Positions 28,309-38,982 of a stretch of 64,000 nt of DNA are shown piece after piece; positions within the stretch are counted from its first letter, which is position 1; every line of letters begins with the position of its first letter. The DNA is from an uncultured Lactobacillus sp. (GTDB taxonomy: Bacteria > Bacillota > Bacilli > Lactobacillales > Lactobacillaceae). The DNA is taken from NCBI RefSeq assembly GCF_910589175.1, contig NZ_CAJURR010000012.1, positions 3,410-67,409 on the forward strand, given 5' to 3'. The position numbers and the translations under genes are program-made. The notes beneath the pieces were generated by a model that had not been told where the DNA came from, did not search any database, and was given only the letters and a program-made list of their open reading frames with translations.

Positions 28309-29756
28309 TAACGGTAAATCCAGTGCTCGCTATCTTTTTCAAAAATATGATTACTTGATTCCGTACCGAACTCACCACTTGGATATTGTTCAAGTTGCTT
28401 AACATCTTTATTTTCATCTTGCCAAGCATCTTCAACTGCATCAACGAACTTCCAATATTGTTTCAATTCTGACCAATGAGTAAAGTTAGTTCTATCTGCT
28501 ACAAACACATCATGAAGCAATCGTTCGTAGCCATCTGGAACTTGCTCCATTTCTTCCTTAGAAAACTTATAACTAAGGTTTTCTCTTCTTAACCCTGCAG
28601 AGGTAATCTTCTTTCCATTAATTGTAAAATAGATTTCACTAATCGGATCAATAATAATTGAGATATTATTTGAATGTGCACTACCGTATAAATTATTCAT
28701 ATGGTGAAGAACAATATCAATGCGAGAAACCTTATCCTTCATTTTCTTACCAGTTCTAAAGTAAATTGGCACATCAGCTACTGGGCCCTTTTTGAATTTA
28801 ACTTCTCCAGCTACAAATGTTTCCACTTTAGAGTCTGGTGCAACTTGATCAGCCTTTAAATATTCTACTTCATTATCATCAGCCAAATATTGCCCCCGTG
28901 AGAAATGCTTTTTAACCATTTCTGGAGTTGGAATTACTAGGCTATCTAATAATTCTTGTTTAGCTTGGTGAATATGGTCTGAATCAAGTCCTTTAGGCTC
29001 AGGCATAGCTAAAAGTGTAATAATTTGGAAAATATGGTTTTGAACCATATCACGTAAAGCACCAGATGTTTCGTAGTAACCACCACGAGTTCCTACTCCT
29101 AGACTTTCTGCTAAAGTTACTTGCATATTTGCGATATAGTCATTATTCCAGATATTCTTAACAATTGGATTAGTCATTCTTAGAGGCATAATATTTTGAA
29201 CCATTTCTTTTCCAAGATAGTGGTCAATTCGATATACCGACTCTTCATCAAAACTTTCGCCAATTTCTCGGTTTAACTTTTCTGCTGAAGCTAAATCATG
29301 ACCAAATGGCTTTTCAATTACTAAACGGTTAAAGCCGCTACCAAGCAATTTTTGATCATTAATGTGAGTAGCAATTGTACCAAAAAATCTTGGTGCCATA
29401 GCCATGTAGAAAATTCGATTTCCTTCTGCTTGATATTTTTCATCAAGTTTAGCTGCTAATTCCTTTAAGGCAATGTAGTGGCCAATATCAGTTACATCGT
29501 GAGACTGGTAATAAAAATGTGAAGCAAATTCTTTTGCTTCTTTTTCATCAAAGTTGTCACAGCTTTCTTTAACTGCTTCAACTACTTGTTCTTGCAAATA
29601 TTCATGGCTCCAAGGTCTTCTAGCTGTACCAATTACAGCAAAATGATCATGAATTAAACCTTTTTGATACAAATTAAATAAAGCTGGATAAAGCTTTCTA
29701 TGAGCTAAATCCCCGGAACCGCCAAAAATAATCATAACAACTGGAATATTTTTCAT
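28308..29756 (-). CDS. zwf: Glucose-6-phosphate 1-dehydrogenase
   Basis: 482 residues. NADP-binding VMIIFGGSGDLAHRKLYPAL at the N-terminus and the active-site peptide RIDHYLGKEMVQN near residue 175. First step of the oxidative pentose phosphate branch, giving NADPH and 6-phosphogluconolactone. Overlaps dinB by one base; preceded by the yajC terminator. Confidence 0.95.
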   Translation of the reverse strand: MKNIPVVMIIFGGSGDLAHRKLYPALFNLYQKGLIHDHFAVIGTARRPWSHEYLQEQVVEAVKESCDNFDEKEAKEFASHFYYQSHDVTDIGHYIALKELAAKLDEKYQAEGNRIFYMAMAPRFFGTIATHINDQKLLGSGFNRLVIEKPFGHDLASAEKLNREIGESFDEESVYRIDHYLGKEMVQNIMPLRMTNPIVKNIWNNDYIANMQVTLAESLGVGTRGGYYETSGALRDMVQNHIFQIITLLAMPEPKGLDSDHIHQAKQELLDSLVIPTPEMVKKHFSRGQYLADDNEVEYLKADQVAPDSKVETFVAGEVKFKKGPVADVPIYFRTGKKMKDKVSRIDIVLHHMNNLYGSAHSNNISIIIDPISEIYFTINGKKITSAGLRRENLSYKFSKEEMEQVPDGYERLLHDVFVADRTNFTHWSELKQYWKFVDAVEDAWQDENKDVKQLEQYPSGEFGTESSNHIFEKDSEHWIYR

Positions 29757-29827
29757 TCTAACTACCTACCTAATTAAAATTAACTTTACCAATTTCTATT
29801 TTACAATATTAATCATGGCAATAAATA

Positions 29828-29853
29828 AAAAAACGTCCTTGCGGACGTTTTTT
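29828..29853 (-). terminator. Terminator after yajC
   Basis: AAAAAACGTCC-TTGC-GGACGTTTTTT, touching the yajC stop codon. Confidence 0.9.
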
Positions 29854-30292
29854 ATTTATCTTCTGAATTAGTGTTTTCAGTTGTATCAGTAGCTTTTTCT
29901 TCTGACTTACTGTCTTTTTCAACAGTCTTTTCTTCAGTTTCAATTTTTTCTTCTTTAGCTTCATTAGACTTAACGTCTTGTGCAGGAGCTGCATCAGTTG
30001 GAAGAACACGCCGAATAGCCATTCTTTCAAATGTTAAAAAGATTCCATCTGCATCAATAACAACAGTCTTATCACTATCATTAATTGAATCAACTTTACC
30101 ATGAAGACCATCAACCATAATTACTTGGTCGCCCTTCTTAAGTTCAGACATCATCTTCATACGTTCTTGTTGTTGCTTTTTTTGTGGCTTGATCATTGAG
30201 AAATAGAAGAAAACAAAAATTGCAATCATTGCAATGATCATAAAAATATTATTCATACCAGCAGCACTTTGTGCTAAGAAAAATGTATTCAA
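29852..30292 (-). CDS. yajC: Preprotein translocase subunit YajC
   Basis: 146 residues from a TTG at 30292: GAGGTG lies 7 bases before it, while the in-frame ATG at 30307 would have the SD inside the gene (its second codon). One membrane segment (about 16-36, MIIAMIAIFVFFYFSMI) followed by the conserved KPQKKQQQERMKMMSELKKGDQVIMVDGLHGKV block. The C-terminal ~45 residues are acidic and low complexity. Accessory to SecDF/YidC at the membrane. Last gene of the mutSL-ruvAB series. Confidence 0.85.
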   Translation of the reverse strand: MNTFFLAQSAAGMNNIFMIIAMIAIFVFFYFSMIKPQKKQQQERMKMMSELKKGDQVIMVDGLHGKVDSINDSDKTVVIDADGIFLTFERMAIRRVLPTDAAPAQDVKSNEAKEEKIETEEKTVEKDSKSEEKATDTTENTNSEDK

Positions 30293-30367
30293 AGTATTAC
30301 ACCTCATTATTTTTATTAATTAACTTTCAAATAATAATTATACCGTATTTTTAGCTTAACTAAAAAC

Positions 30368-31387
30368 TTACTTTTCATCTTTTGGCGGATAACCTAATTG
30401 CAGATATGCTTTTTGTGTAACGCTTCTGCCACGAGGAGTTCGAGTAATAAAACCTTTTTGTAGTAAGTACGGTTCATATACTTCTTCAATTGTGTCTGTA
30501 TCTTCCCCTACATTAGCTGCAATTGTCTTAATCCCAACTGGACCTCCGCCGTAATTTTCAATCATCATTCTTAAAAGTTTTCGGTCTGTCTGATCTAGTC
30601 CTTCATCGTCAACTTCTAACAAATGAAGTGAATGCTTAGTTGTTACTAAAGAAATAGCTTCTTCACCCTTTACTTCAGCAAAATCACGAACACGTTTAAG
30701 CAAGCGGTTAGCAACACGAGGCGTTCCACGAGAGCGACGCGCTAGTTCAATTGCTGCTTCAGGATCAATCTTTGTATTAAAGACTACACTAGATCTTTGA
30801 ATTATTTTTTCTAAATCTTCAACAGAATAGTACTGCATGTGTTCAATAATTCCAAAACGATCTCTTAGCGGTGCAGACAATTGACCTGCTCTCGTAGTTG
30901 CCCCAATTAAGGTAAAAGGAGGTAGCGGCACATGGACTGCATGCGTTGTCTGTCCTTCTCCAACAACAATGTCGATATAAAAATCTTCCATTGCCGAATA
31001 TAAAACTTCTTCTACAGGCTTTGCCAAACGATGAATTTCATCAATAAACAAGACATCCCCCGGATTTAATTCTGAAAGAAGCGCTACTAAGTCACCAGCC
31101 TTTTCAATTGCTGGTCCGGATGTACTCTTTAAATGAACACCCATTTCATTAGCAATTACAAAGGCTAAGGTAGTTTTACCTAATCCAGGAGGTCCATACA
31201 AAAGAACATGATCTAAAGCTTCATCACGTTGTTTTGCTGCCTTAATGTAGATTTTCATCTCGCTCTTAACTTTATCTTGTCCAATATATTGAGCAAGTAG
31301 TTGCGGACGCAGCGATAATTCGATTGTTTCATCTTCTTCACTGCTTTCTGCTCCTATAATTCGTTCTTCCTCGTTCACATCTTTCAC
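30368..31387 (-). CDS. ruvB: Holliday junction branch-migration helicase RuvB
   Basis: 339 residues. AAA+ motifs [22 protein letters not shown] (Walker A), LFIDEIHRL (Walker B), the sensor regions [17 protein letters not shown] and [17 protein letters not shown], and the C-terminal winged helix. Hexameric motor that drives branch migration with RuvA. 28 bases after ruvA. Confidence 0.96.
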   Translation of the reverse strand: MKDVNEEERIIGAESSEEDETIELSLRPQLLAQYIGQDKVKSEMKIYIKAAKQRDEALDHVLLYGPPGLGKTTLAFVIANEMGVHLKSTSGPAIEKAGDLVALLSELNPGDVLFIDEIHRLAKPVEEVLYSAMEDFYIDIVVGEGQTTHAVHVPLPPFTLIGATTRAGQLSAPLRDRFGIIEHMQYYSVEDLEKIIQRSSVVFNTKIDPEAAIELARRSRGTPRVANRLLKRVRDFAEVKGEEAISLVTTKHSLHLLEVDDEGLDQTDRKLLRMMIENYGGGPVGIKTIAANVGEDTDTIEEVYEPYLLQKGFITRTPRGRSVTQKAYLQLGYPPKDEK

Positions 31388-31415
31388 TTCCCTATCATCA
31401 ATTAATTTCTAAATT

Positions 31416-31994
31416 TTATTTCTTAAGTAGTAAAGCTAATGCTTCTTTAACGTAACCATCAGCAGTATTTTCAGGTAATTTTGCTAATTTTGGCGTAATT
31501 CGATCAACTTCTTTTTGGGTATAACCAAGTGCTACTAAGGCAAGTAAAGCATCTTGCAAACTTGGAGTAAGATCGGCAGCAGCAGTTGATTTTTTTACAT
31601 AGTCGCCTAGTTTTCCCTTCAAGTCTAAGACAATCTGGGAAGCAGTCTTTTTTCCTACTCCTGGGAAACGAGTCAGGTATTTTACTTCACCATTTTGAAT
31701 TGCACTAGCCAAAGAATCAGTATCTTCAGCAGCCATAATTGCCACAGCAGACTTAGGTCCAATTCCTGAAACACTTAATAATTTTAAAAATAATTCTTTA
31801 TCTTCTAAAGACAAAAAACCATACAAAGTAATTCCGGTATCTCTTACAACTTGCTCAACGTAAATTGTTGCAGGTTGATTTTCATCATAACTATAAGGAG
31901 TGGGACAAAGAATCTTATAGCCAACTCCGTTTACATCTAGAACGATATAAGCTGGATCAATTTTTGTTACTATTCCCTTGAGATATTCAAACAT
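31416..31994 (-). CDS. ruvA: Holliday junction DNA-binding protein RuvA
   Basis: 192 residues: OB domain ([28 protein letters not shown]), tandem HhH ([17 protein letters not shown] and [23 protein letters not shown]), and the C-terminal domain that contacts RuvB. Five bases after mutL. Confidence 0.96.
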   Translation of the reverse strand: MFEYLKGIVTKIDPAYIVLDVNGVGYKILCPTPYSYDENQPATIYVEQVVRDTGITLYGFLSLEDKELFLKLLSVSGIGPKSAVAIMAAEDTDSLASAIQNGEVKYLTRFPGVGKKTASQIVLDLKGKLGDYVKKSTAAADLTPSLQDALLALVALGYTQKEVDRITPKLAKLPENTADGYVKEALALLLKK

Positions 31995-31999
31995 TTTAC

Positions 32000-33892
32000 C
32001 TACTCATCTTTTTTAAACATCTTGTTAAGATCATTTTCGCTTAACTGGATAATAATTATCTTTCCTTCAAAATCTTGATAAGGATCACTACTATTTCTTA
32101 GTTCTTTTAACAACTCTTGGGCTTCAACTGGATTGAGCATTCTTCTTCTAGAACTTTGACGCATAGTTATTTCACCAGCAATTTGCGCCTTAAGCTTAGA
32201 AATATCATGCTCAGCTTGATTTAAATATAAGTCCAAAATCATCCGGACATTTTTTTCCACATCTGGCTGAAGCCACATAGGATATGTTCTCAAGATCAGG
32301 CTATTTTGACCAAAATCTTCTAAAAATAAGCCAAATTCTTGAAGATTTTCTAGATTTTCCTTTAATTTCAAATAATCAACATTGCTAAAGTCCAAAATTA
32401 AGGGACTAAGAAGACCTTGCTGAGAAATATTTTCACTATTTAAATCTTGAAGAATTTGATCATAAGCTAAACGGCGATATGCGTTAACCTGATCAATTAA
32501 ATACAGATCTTCCTCATGGTGAGCAATCAAGTAAGACTTAGTTTGTCCCATATAAGTCAATTCAGGTAGATTATTAGCTAAAATTTCATCCCCAGATGAG
32601 ATAATACTATCATCTTTTCCATGAAGATCTTTTTCTTCATCAAAAGGACTCAACTGTACTTGTTGATTTACGTTGTCATCCCAAGTTGACGTAATCACAT
32701 ATTTATCATCATTACGCACCTGATCTAAGCTAACAAAATTAGCAGCAGTTTCATGCACTTCAGCACTTTGGTCAGCTTCAACTTGCGGAGTAAATTCAAC
32801 AGGACGAGCAGTATTAACTACATCCTTATTTAAGTTGAATTTCAATTGATCAATATTAGTTGATTTTTTAGGCGTTAATAAATTATTTAACCCTGAATCA
32901 AGCTGATTATTTTGCTCGATTGCTTCAGAAATACTGGTAGTTAACAGACGCTCTAATTCTTGTTCCTTTGACAGGCGTACTTCTTGCTTAGTTGGATGAA
33001 CATTGACATCAACTAGAAGTGGATCAAGTTCAATCTTTACTACTGCAATCGGATAACGACGCGGTCTTAGTTTATTGCCATAACCAGCCATAATTGCTTG
33101 GGTTAAACGGTAGTTTTTGATATATCGTCCATTTAACAATAAGGAAATAAAGTTACGATTTGAACGAGTAGTATTAGGGTCAGAAATTAGGCCGCTAATC
33201 TTAAAGTCTGGACTATCTCCCTTAAGGATGTTCATCTTTTCAGCAAGCGGACGACCATAAATATTAGCTATATCTTGCCTTAAATCATTACGTCCATTAG
33301 TCTTCAACAAGACTTTGCCATTGTTAGTTAAGGTAAACGAAACGTCTGGATGTCCTAAAGCTAAACGGTTAACAATATCAACAATCTTTAAAATTTCAGT
33401 TCTTTCAGAGCGCAAATATTTTAAACGAGCTGGCGTATTAAAGAATAAGTCGCTAACTGTAATTTTGGTTCCTTTAGGCGAAGCTGCATCTTCTTGAAGC
33501 TTCTTTTCACTACCCGAAAATATTGCTCGAACGCCACCTAAATTATCATTACTTGTCGTTACTTCTACATGAGAGACGGCTGCAATTGAGGCTAAAGCTT
33601 CTCCGCGAAATCCTAAAGTAGAAATATTAAATAGGTCTCGTTCAGTAGCAATCTTACTAGTTGCGTGACGAGTAAAGGCTAAATCAATTTGATCTTTAGC
33701 AATTCCGCTCCCATTATCTTGAACTGTAATTTGCTTTAAACCAGCGTCAATAAAGTCAATTCTAATTCGCTTGCTCCCTGCATCAAGAGAATTTTCACAT
33801 AATTCTTTTACAACACTCGCTGGTCTTTCAATAACTTCACCAGCTGCAATCTGATTAGTTAGTTCAGGCGAAAGTTCATGAATTTTACTCAT
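32000..33892 (-). CDS. mutL: DNA mismatch repair protein MutL
   Basis: 630 residues. GHKL ATPase motifs: [33 protein letters not shown], and [16 protein letters not shown]. The C-terminal dimerisation domain is less conserved; I do not see a clear DQHAxxER endonuclease motif (the segment reads [18 protein letters not shown]), which suggests the metal site is degenerate, as in some lactobacilli. Gap of 5 bases to mutS. Confidence 0.95.
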   Translation of the reverse strand: MSKIHELSPELTNQIAAGEVIERPASVVKELCENSLDAGSKRIRIDFIDAGLKQITVQDNGSGIAKDQIDLAFTRHATSKIATERDLFNISTLGFRGEALASIAAVSHVEVTTSNDNLGGVRAIFSGSEKKLQEDAASPKGTKITVSDLFFNTPARLKYLRSERTEILKIVDIVNRLALGHPDVSFTLTNNGKVLLKTNGRNDLRQDIANIYGRPLAEKMNILKGDSPDFKISGLISDPNTTRSNRNFISLLLNGRYIKNYRLTQAIMAGYGNKLRPRRYPIAVVKIELDPLLVDVNVHPTKQEVRLSKEQELERLLTTSISEAIEQNNQLDSGLNNLLTPKKSTNIDQLKFNLNKDVVNTARPVEFTPQVEADQSAEVHETAANFVSLDQVRNDDKYVITSTWDDNVNQQVQLSPFDEEKDLHGKDDSIISSGDEILANNLPELTYMGQTKSYLIAHHEEDLYLIDQVNAYRRLAYDQILQDLNSENISQQGLLSPLILDFSNVDYLKLKENLENLQEFGLFLEDFGQNSLILRTYPMWLQPDVEKNVRMILDLYLNQAEHDISKLKAQIAGEITMRQSSRRRMLNPVEAQELLKELRNSSDPYQDFEGKIIIIQLSENDLNKMFKKDE

Positions 33893-33897
33893 GATTC

Positions 33898-36471
33898 TCA
33901 GTCCTTATCTTTCAATTCCTGCTGCCACTGAGCCACTAATTCCATAACTTGGAGCGGTGTCTTGTCAGCAAGATACACATTTTGAATCTCATCTAATACA
34001 TCTTTTTCATCATCTGAAATTGCTGGTGCACTCGCTTCTTCAGGAACAAAGAGATCAAGTTGTTCACTAGCTGGTTGCAGTTCACTAGCGCCTTGCTTTT
34101 CTAACCGCTTAAGCATTGTTGTTGCTTCACGCAAAACCTTGTGTGGTAAACCTGCTAATTGAGCAACATGAATACCATAGGATTGATCGGCAGGTCCTGG
34201 AAGAATCTTATGTAAGAAAATTAACTTTCCATTTTCTTCTGTTGCTCCTACGTGAATATTCTTCAAATGCTTAAGCGTTTGATCTAAATCAGTTAATTCA
34301 TGGTAGTGTGTAGCAAACAACGCCTTTGCGCCAACCTTGTCATGAAGGTATTTAACAATTGCACCAGCAAGTGCCATTCCATCATAAGTAGCTGTACCTC
34401 GTCCAATTTCATCAAACAAAACTAGCGACCGCTTAGTAGCATGTTGCAAAGCGTCGTTTGCTTCGCTCATTTCTACCATAAAAGTACTCTGACCAGAAAT
34501 CAAATCATCTGCTGCACCAATTCGGGTAAAAATTTGATCAAAAATTGGTAAGGTTGCACTATCGGCTGGAACAAAAGACCCAATCTGCGCCATGATTGCT
34601 ATTAAAGCCATCTGACGCATATAAGTTGATTTACCAGACATATTTGGTCCGGTAATCAAGAAAATATTAGTATCTTGATCCATCTTCACGTCATTTGGAA
34701 TGTAGCTACCTGCAGTCATAACTTGTTCAACAACTGGGTGGCGTCCATTAACTACATTAATTTCTTGCTTATCAGTCGCAAAGTTAGGACGAACATAGTT
34801 ATTTTGTTCACTAACTGTCGCAAAATTAGTTAAAACATCTAAACTTGCGATTTGTTTAGCTAGTTTTTGCAAGGCAGGGATGTACTTTTTAACATCTTCT
34901 CTCAGCTTTACAAATAAATCATATTCTAGACCAGTTGATTTTGCCTCAGCTTCTAAAATTAAAGCTTCATGTTCCTTTAAATCAGGTGTAATGTAACGCT
35001 CTGCATTAGTTAGGGTCTGCTTTCTAGTGTAGCGATCAGTTGGCACCTTGCTCTTATTTGAATTTGTAACTTCAATATAGTAGCCAAAGACCTTGTTATA
35101 GCCAACCTTTAAATTATTGATTCCAGTTACTTCACGTTCATGACTTTCCATTTCAGATAGCCACTTCTTACCATTATTCATGGCATCGCGGTAGCGGTCT
35201 AATTGTTCGGAAACGCCTTTTCTAATTAATCCACCTTCAGTCGTTGGAAGTGGTGGATTATCCACAATAGTGTTAACGATTAGGTCATGAATCCCTTTTA
35301 GTGGATCAATTTGTTTAGCAAAGTTTTGCAGATGTGGATTACTTGTTTCAAGCAATGCATTCAAAATTTCAGGAATTGCACCTAACGAATGCGCTAACTG
35401 AAGCATTTCACGTGCATTAACTGAACCAAAAGCAATTCGCCCTGTTAATCTTTCTAAGTCATACACACCTTTTAAGCTGTCGATAACTTTTTCACGAGTA
35501 AAGTAGTCATCAAGAAGAGCTTGGACCATTTCTTGACGGCGTGTAATTTCTGTAACTGAAAGAAGTGGTCGCTCAATCCAAGATTTTAATAAACGTCCAC
35601 CCATGGCAGTACTAGTCTTATCTAAAAGCCAGAATAAAGATCCCATCTTTTTAGATGTCTTAGCTGACTTAATTAACTCTAAGTTAGTTTGAACCGTGTG
35701 AGACATCTGCAAGTATTGCGTGGGTTCGTAACTTTGAGCAACTTGTAAGTGTGCTAAGCTACGCTTTTGTGTTGAAAGAAGATATGCGACTAGTTGCTTA
35801 GTAGCTTTAATTTCAGCGCCATTAGTTAAGTTTTGAGCTACATAAGAAATTTCTGCATGTTCGCCATCAACTTCAGTAGGCTCAGAAACAGTAATGTTAG
35901 CCTTCTTTAAAAAATCCTTATTTAAGTCAGTTAAGTGGCCGTTATACACAACTTCTCGTGTTTGAAGGGATAATAATTCGTTTGCTACTCCTTCAAAGTC
36001 AGCCAGATGGGTGGAAAAAGTTTCCCCAGTGGATAAGTCACTGTAGGCTAAACCAAAGCCAGAATTTGTAGAAATAACAGAAGTTAAATAGTTGCTGTCT
36101 TTTGCCTGATCTGGCCGCTCTTGCATCATGGTACCTGGCGTAATTAATTGAATAATTCCGCGTTTAACCATCCCTTTAGCTTTTTTCGGATCTTCAAGTT
36201 GTTCACAAAGTGCTACTTTATAGCCTTTTTCTACTAAAGTATTAACGTAAGTATCCACAGCTAAATGAGGCACGCCTGCCATTGGAATTGGATTTTTAGT
36301 TTTATTTGAACGATGAGTTAAGGTTAATTCTAGAATTTGTGCGCCTTTGATTGCATCATCTTCAAATAATTCATAGAAATCACCCACACGATAAAACAAA
36401 AACGCATCGGGATATTGTTCCTTAATTTCGTAATATTGCTTCATCATTGGTGTCGTATCTTTTTTTGCCAT
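33898..36471 (-). CDS. mutS: DNA mismatch recognition protein MutS
   Basis: 857 residues. N-terminal mismatch-binding [17 protein letters not shown] (Phe-x-Glu), connector, core and clamp domains, then ATPase [20 protein letters not shown] (Walker A) and [17 protein letters not shown] (Walker B), and a C-terminal tetramer helix. First gene of mutS-mutL-ruvA-ruvB. Confidence 0.96.
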   Translation of the reverse strand: MAKKDTTPMMKQYYEIKEQYPDAFLFYRVGDFYELFEDDAIKGAQILELTLTHRSNKTKNPIPMAGVPHLAVDTYVNTLVEKGYKVALCEQLEDPKKAKGMVKRGIIQLITPGTMMQERPDQAKDSNYLTSVISTNSGFGLAYSDLSTGETFSTHLADFEGVANELLSLQTREVVYNGHLTDLNKDFLKKANITVSEPTEVDGEHAEISYVAQNLTNGAEIKATKQLVAYLLSTQKRSLAHLQVAQSYEPTQYLQMSHTVQTNLELIKSAKTSKKMGSLFWLLDKTSTAMGGRLLKSWIERPLLSVTEITRRQEMVQALLDDYFTREKVIDSLKGVYDLERLTGRIAFGSVNAREMLQLAHSLGAIPEILNALLETSNPHLQNFAKQIDPLKGIHDLIVNTIVDNPPLPTTEGGLIRKGVSEQLDRYRDAMNNGKKWLSEMESHEREVTGINNLKVGYNKVFGYYIEVTNSNKSKVPTDRYTRKQTLTNAERYITPDLKEHEALILEAEAKSTGLEYDLFVKLREDVKKYIPALQKLAKQIASLDVLTNFATVSEQNNYVRPNFATDKQEINVVNGRHPVVEQVMTAGSYIPNDVKMDQDTNIFLITGPNMSGKSTYMRQMALIAIMAQIGSFVPADSATLPIFDQIFTRIGAADDLISGQSTFMVEMSEANDALQHATKRSLVLFDEIGRGTATYDGMALAGAIVKYLHDKVGAKALFATHYHELTDLDQTLKHLKNIHVGATEENGKLIFLHKILPGPADQSYGIHVAQLAGLPHKVLREATTMLKRLEKQGASELQPASEQLDLFVPEEASAPAISDDEKDVLDEIQNVYLADKTPLQVMELVAQWQQELKDKD

Positions 36472-36553
36472 TCGTTACCAAATATCCTTTCTTCCAAAAA
36501 CCTATGTTCTATTATAACGTAAAAATCACTTAAAAATGTTAACTCTTGAGGCG

Positions 36554-36592
36554 CAAAAAAATTCTCCATGCCTAATTGCATGAAGAATTTTT
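36554..36592 (-). terminator. Terminator after the ABC transporter gene
   Basis: AAAATTCT(t)CATGC / GCATG(g)AGAATTTTT type hairpin with one bulge on each side; T-run on the minus strand. Confidence 0.75.
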
Positions 36593-36598
36593 CTAACA

Positions 36599-38362
36599 TT
36601 AAATATATGCATTTTTCTGTAAGTTATACATTTCTTGATATTTTGCATTTTTATTCAATAAATTAGCATGAGTATCAAAGCCACTAACTTTTCCACTATC
36701 AAGAAAGAGTACTTTATCAGCAAACTTAACTGCAGACAGTCTATGCGTAACAAAAAAGATCGTCTTTTGGTTGTTTTCTCTTAAAAATCGTTCATAAATT
36801 TCTGCTTCACTCTTAGCATCTAACGCTGCTGTCGGTTCATCTAAAAATTCAATTTTACCATTTGCGTATAAGTCTCGTGCTAAAGCAATCTTCTGCCATT
36901 GACCACCAGATAAGTCAGTTCCATTTTCAAAATCTTTAGCTAGAATCGTGCCTAGTTGTAGATGATCATTTGCCAGCAAATTCTCTAAGCCTGCTGCTTT
37001 CAAAACATTATTTACTCGCTCTTTGTTAAATGAATATCCCGTAATCACGTTTTCTTTAAGCGTTAACTTAAAACGAGAAAAATCTTGAAAAGTAGCTGAT
37101 AAATTTTTATGTAAGTCAAAAATATTAAAATCTTTTAAATTATCATCATCAATCGAAATAGCTCCAGTAGTCGGGTCATAAAATCGCATTAACAACTTTA
37201 CTAAAGTAGATTTTCCTGATCCATTTTCACCAACAATTGCGATCTTTTCACCACTATTTACTGAAAAACTAACATTGTGTAAAACTTCATCATCAGAAAA
37301 TGGGTATGTAAATGAAAGATCCTTAACTTCAATCTTCTTAAACTCATCTGGAAATTCTTGCTTTCCATTTTCAAAATCATCGTGATATTCAAGAAAATTA
37401 AAGTACTTTTCAATCCACAGTAAAGAATCATAGAGCAGACTGCTATCTTCCACCACGCGTGCCATACTTGTGGAAATATAGCCAATTACAGAAACAAACA
37501 TTAACAAAACGCCAACTTCTAGAGCACCAGTTCTTACCGAGTTAGTAAACCAATAAAAGCCATAACCAAACACTCCAACAGTTAGAAGAACAAATAATGA
37601 ACTAACAGCGAGTTGCTTTTTACGAATTTGATTTACATCCCTTTTAGTCTGTTCAAATAAAGTCGTATACTTTTCAATAATTTTAGGAAACATATTAAAA
37701 AGTCGAACTTCTTTAGCATCCCTGCGGTCTAACAACAAACTGCTATAGTAATGTAAGTATCTCGCATTTTTGCTTCTTTCAACCATTGTCTCAAATGATT
37801 GTTGCTGAATACGGTAATAAGAAATACTTTGCGGCACCATTACAACTAATAATAAAAGCGCCAGCCACCAATTATAACGAGCCAAGTACACTAACATAAA
37901 AGCTAACGTTAGAAACGACTGCAAAACTGATACTCCAAAAACAATTAAATTAACTGGACGCCAGCTTGCATCATCTCGAAGCATTTGTAAATCATCAAAG
38001 TATTTACTGTCGTCAAAAATCCTAATTGACTGTAAATCTTCGGATTTCTCCATCAAACTAATGTTAATAAAACCTGTTAATTTATCAGTTAAAATTCCCT
38101 GCACCATTGTTGATAAAGATGGTAAAAACTGTTGAAACGCAGTCGCTACGATCCAGACAATGATCATTTCCATAAAGGGAGAATGATTAGTAACCTGATC
38201 AATTACTTTTTGTCCAGCTGCTACAACAATTAACGGAACTACCGCTTGCAACGGCGCTAATAATAAAACCAAAGTTGCAATTAGAGGTGCTGATTTAAAG
38301 AATAAATGATAAGTTCTAGCTAATTCTTTGAAGTACTGATTTAATTTTTTAACGTGATTCAT
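36599..38362 (-). CDS. ABC transporter, fused permease and ATPase, adjacent to a small peptide gene
   Basis: 587 residues from the ATG at 38362 (AGGAGG 5 bases upstream); an in-frame start at 38392 falls in the leader. Six membrane segments in the first ~300 residues (type I exporter fold), then the nucleotide-binding domain: IVGENGSGKSTLVKLLMRF (Walker A), LSGGQWQKIALARDL (signature), EFLDEPTAALDA (Walker B; Glu present) and FVTHRLSAV (H loop). There is no N-terminal C39 peptidase, so any peptide cargo would not be leader-cleaved by this protein. It lies 57 bases after a 16-residue peptide gene and in the same orientation as an rgg-like regulator, suggesting peptide export. Confidence 0.88.
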   Translation of the reverse strand: MNHVKKLNQYFKELARTYHLFFKSAPLIATLVLLLAPLQAVVPLIVVAAGQKVIDQVTNHSPFMEMIIVWIVATAFQQFLPSLSTMVQGILTDKLTGFINISLMEKSEDLQSIRIFDDSKYFDDLQMLRDDASWRPVNLIVFGVSVLQSFLTLAFMLVYLARYNWWLALLLLVVMVPQSISYYRIQQQSFETMVERSKNARYLHYYSSLLLDRRDAKEVRLFNMFPKIIEKYTTLFEQTKRDVNQIRKKQLAVSSLFVLLTVGVFGYGFYWFTNSVRTGALEVGVLLMFVSVIGYISTSMARVVEDSSLLYDSLLWIEKYFNFLEYHDDFENGKQEFPDEFKKIEVKDLSFTYPFSDDEVLHNVSFSVNSGEKIAIVGENGSGKSTLVKLLMRFYDPTTGAISIDDDNLKDFNIFDLHKNLSATFQDFSRFKLTLKENVITGYSFNKERVNNVLKAAGLENLLANDHLQLGTILAKDFENGTDLSGGQWQKIALARDLYANGKIEFLDEPTAALDAKSEAEIYERFLRENNQKTIFFVTHRLSAVKFADKVLFLDSGKVSGFDTHANLLNKNAKYQEMYNLQKNAYI

Positions 38363-38399
38363 TTTGTCCTCCTTGATGAACGGATTCAACAAAATGAAT
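38357..38399 (-). promoter_or_regulatory. Inverted repeat that can sequester the start of the ABC transporter
   Basis: Perfect 11-base arms ATTCATTTTGT (38389-38399 read on the minus strand) and ACAAAATGAAT (38357-38367) with a 21-base loop. The second arm contains the ATG and the loop contains the AGGAGG, so the folded RNA could block translation of the transporter. Confidence 0.55.
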
Positions 38400-38419
38400 T
38401 GTAATTATTCTCCGCTCAC

Positions 38420-38470
38420 CTATTTATTGTCTTGTAAATTTTGATGAGCATTTAATACTACTGTCGGCAT
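38420..38470 (-). CDS. 16-residue peptide gene (candidate signal or small bioactive peptide)
   Basis: The frame reads MPTVVLNAHQNLQDNK and ends in TAG. AAGGAGGATC lies before the ATG (AGGAGG, 8-base gap), a near-perfect ribosome site for so small a frame, and a TATAAT box lies 33 bases upstream of the ATG. It has no hydrophobic signal peptide and no double-Gly leader, and is unlike the hydrophobic SHP peptides of streptococci. Downstream is a peptide-exporter-like ABC gene; upstream are a small membrane protein and an Rgg-like regulator. A signalling peptide, a leader peptide or a tiny bioactive peptide are all possible. Confidence 0.6.
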   Translation of the reverse strand: MPTVVLNAHQNLQDNK

Positions 38471-38503
38471 AATTTGATCCTCCTTATTTAATATTTTTAT
38501 TAG

Positions 38504-38533
38504 ATTATACTATATAAATACATTTTTTATTAA
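38504..38533 (-). promoter_or_regulatory. Promoter of the 16-residue peptide gene with Rgg-motif candidate
   Basis: Minus strand TATAAT (38509-38504), no -35 match; in the -35 position lies TTAATAAAAAAT (38533-38522), embedded in ACATTATTAATAAAAAATGT. The same 12-base word lies before all three rgg-like genes in this window. An activator binding there would explain the missing -35. Confidence 0.45.
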
Positions 38534-38571
38534 TAATGTGTTAATTAATATAGAATTTCCTATTTAAAGAA

Positions 38572-38811
38572 TTAGTTACTTTTTTTAGTATAATATTTTT
38601 TCCAATAGTAAATAGACAATACAGTAAAAATAACTACACCGATTAATAGTATGTATTCCCCTTGTATTACTAAATACAGACAAAATAAAGTCACATACGT
38701 ACATACTAACGCTTCGTATAAAATTGGAATTCTTGGTTGAATAATATAATAGAGAATAAAACTTACGATTATTGATAGTATTATAAGATAAAATTGAAAT
38801 TGATTATTCAT
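38572..38811 (-). CDS. Small membrane protein between rgg and the peptide gene
   Basis: 79 residues with three hydrophobic stretches (about 6-24, 30-48, 52-68) and a basic C-terminal end (YYWKKYYTKKSN). I recognise no family. A TATAAT word (38901-38896) and, 17 bases further upstream, the half-site AAATGATAAATATAAA (38934-38919) precede it; the latter is shared with the second Rgg locus. Ribosome site weak (GGAATGAG). Could be an immunity or accessory protein for the peptide; unproven. Confidence 0.6.
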   Translation of the reverse strand: MNNQFQFYLIILSIIVSFILYYIIQPRIPILYEALVCTYVTLFCLYLVIQGEYILLIGVVIFTVLSIYYWKKYYTKKSN

Positions 38812-38918
38812 ACGTAACTCATTCCATTATTGTAGAATCTGAAAACTATATGTCATGTTCCAATTCAAATCCATATAAATCTGATTATGAAAATGATTAT
38901 ATTTCCAGGCAATTATTT

Positions 38919-38934
38919 TTTATATTTATCATTT
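38919..38934 (-). promoter_or_regulatory. AAATGATAAATATAAA half-site upstream of the 79-residue gene
   Basis: Identical over 16 bases to part of the dyad at 48926-48953 upstream of the 154-residue gene. Located 17 bases upstream of a TATAAT. Confidence 0.4.
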
Positions 38935-38957
38935 TACTCACATCTTTAGTGCAAAAT

Positions 38958-38982
38958 AAAAAGTGTCTAAATTGACACCTTT
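38958..38982 (-). terminator. Weak terminator at the end of rgg-like gene 1
   Basis: GTGTC-AATTTA-GACAC with T5 on the minus strand; the hairpin includes the stop codon of the regulator. Five-base stem, so leaky read-through to the downstream genes is plausible. Confidence 0.55.

Noticed and set aside
38572..38811. 79-residue frame as an SHP-type pheromone
   Set aside because: Too long and with three hydrophobic segments; a membrane protein is more likely.
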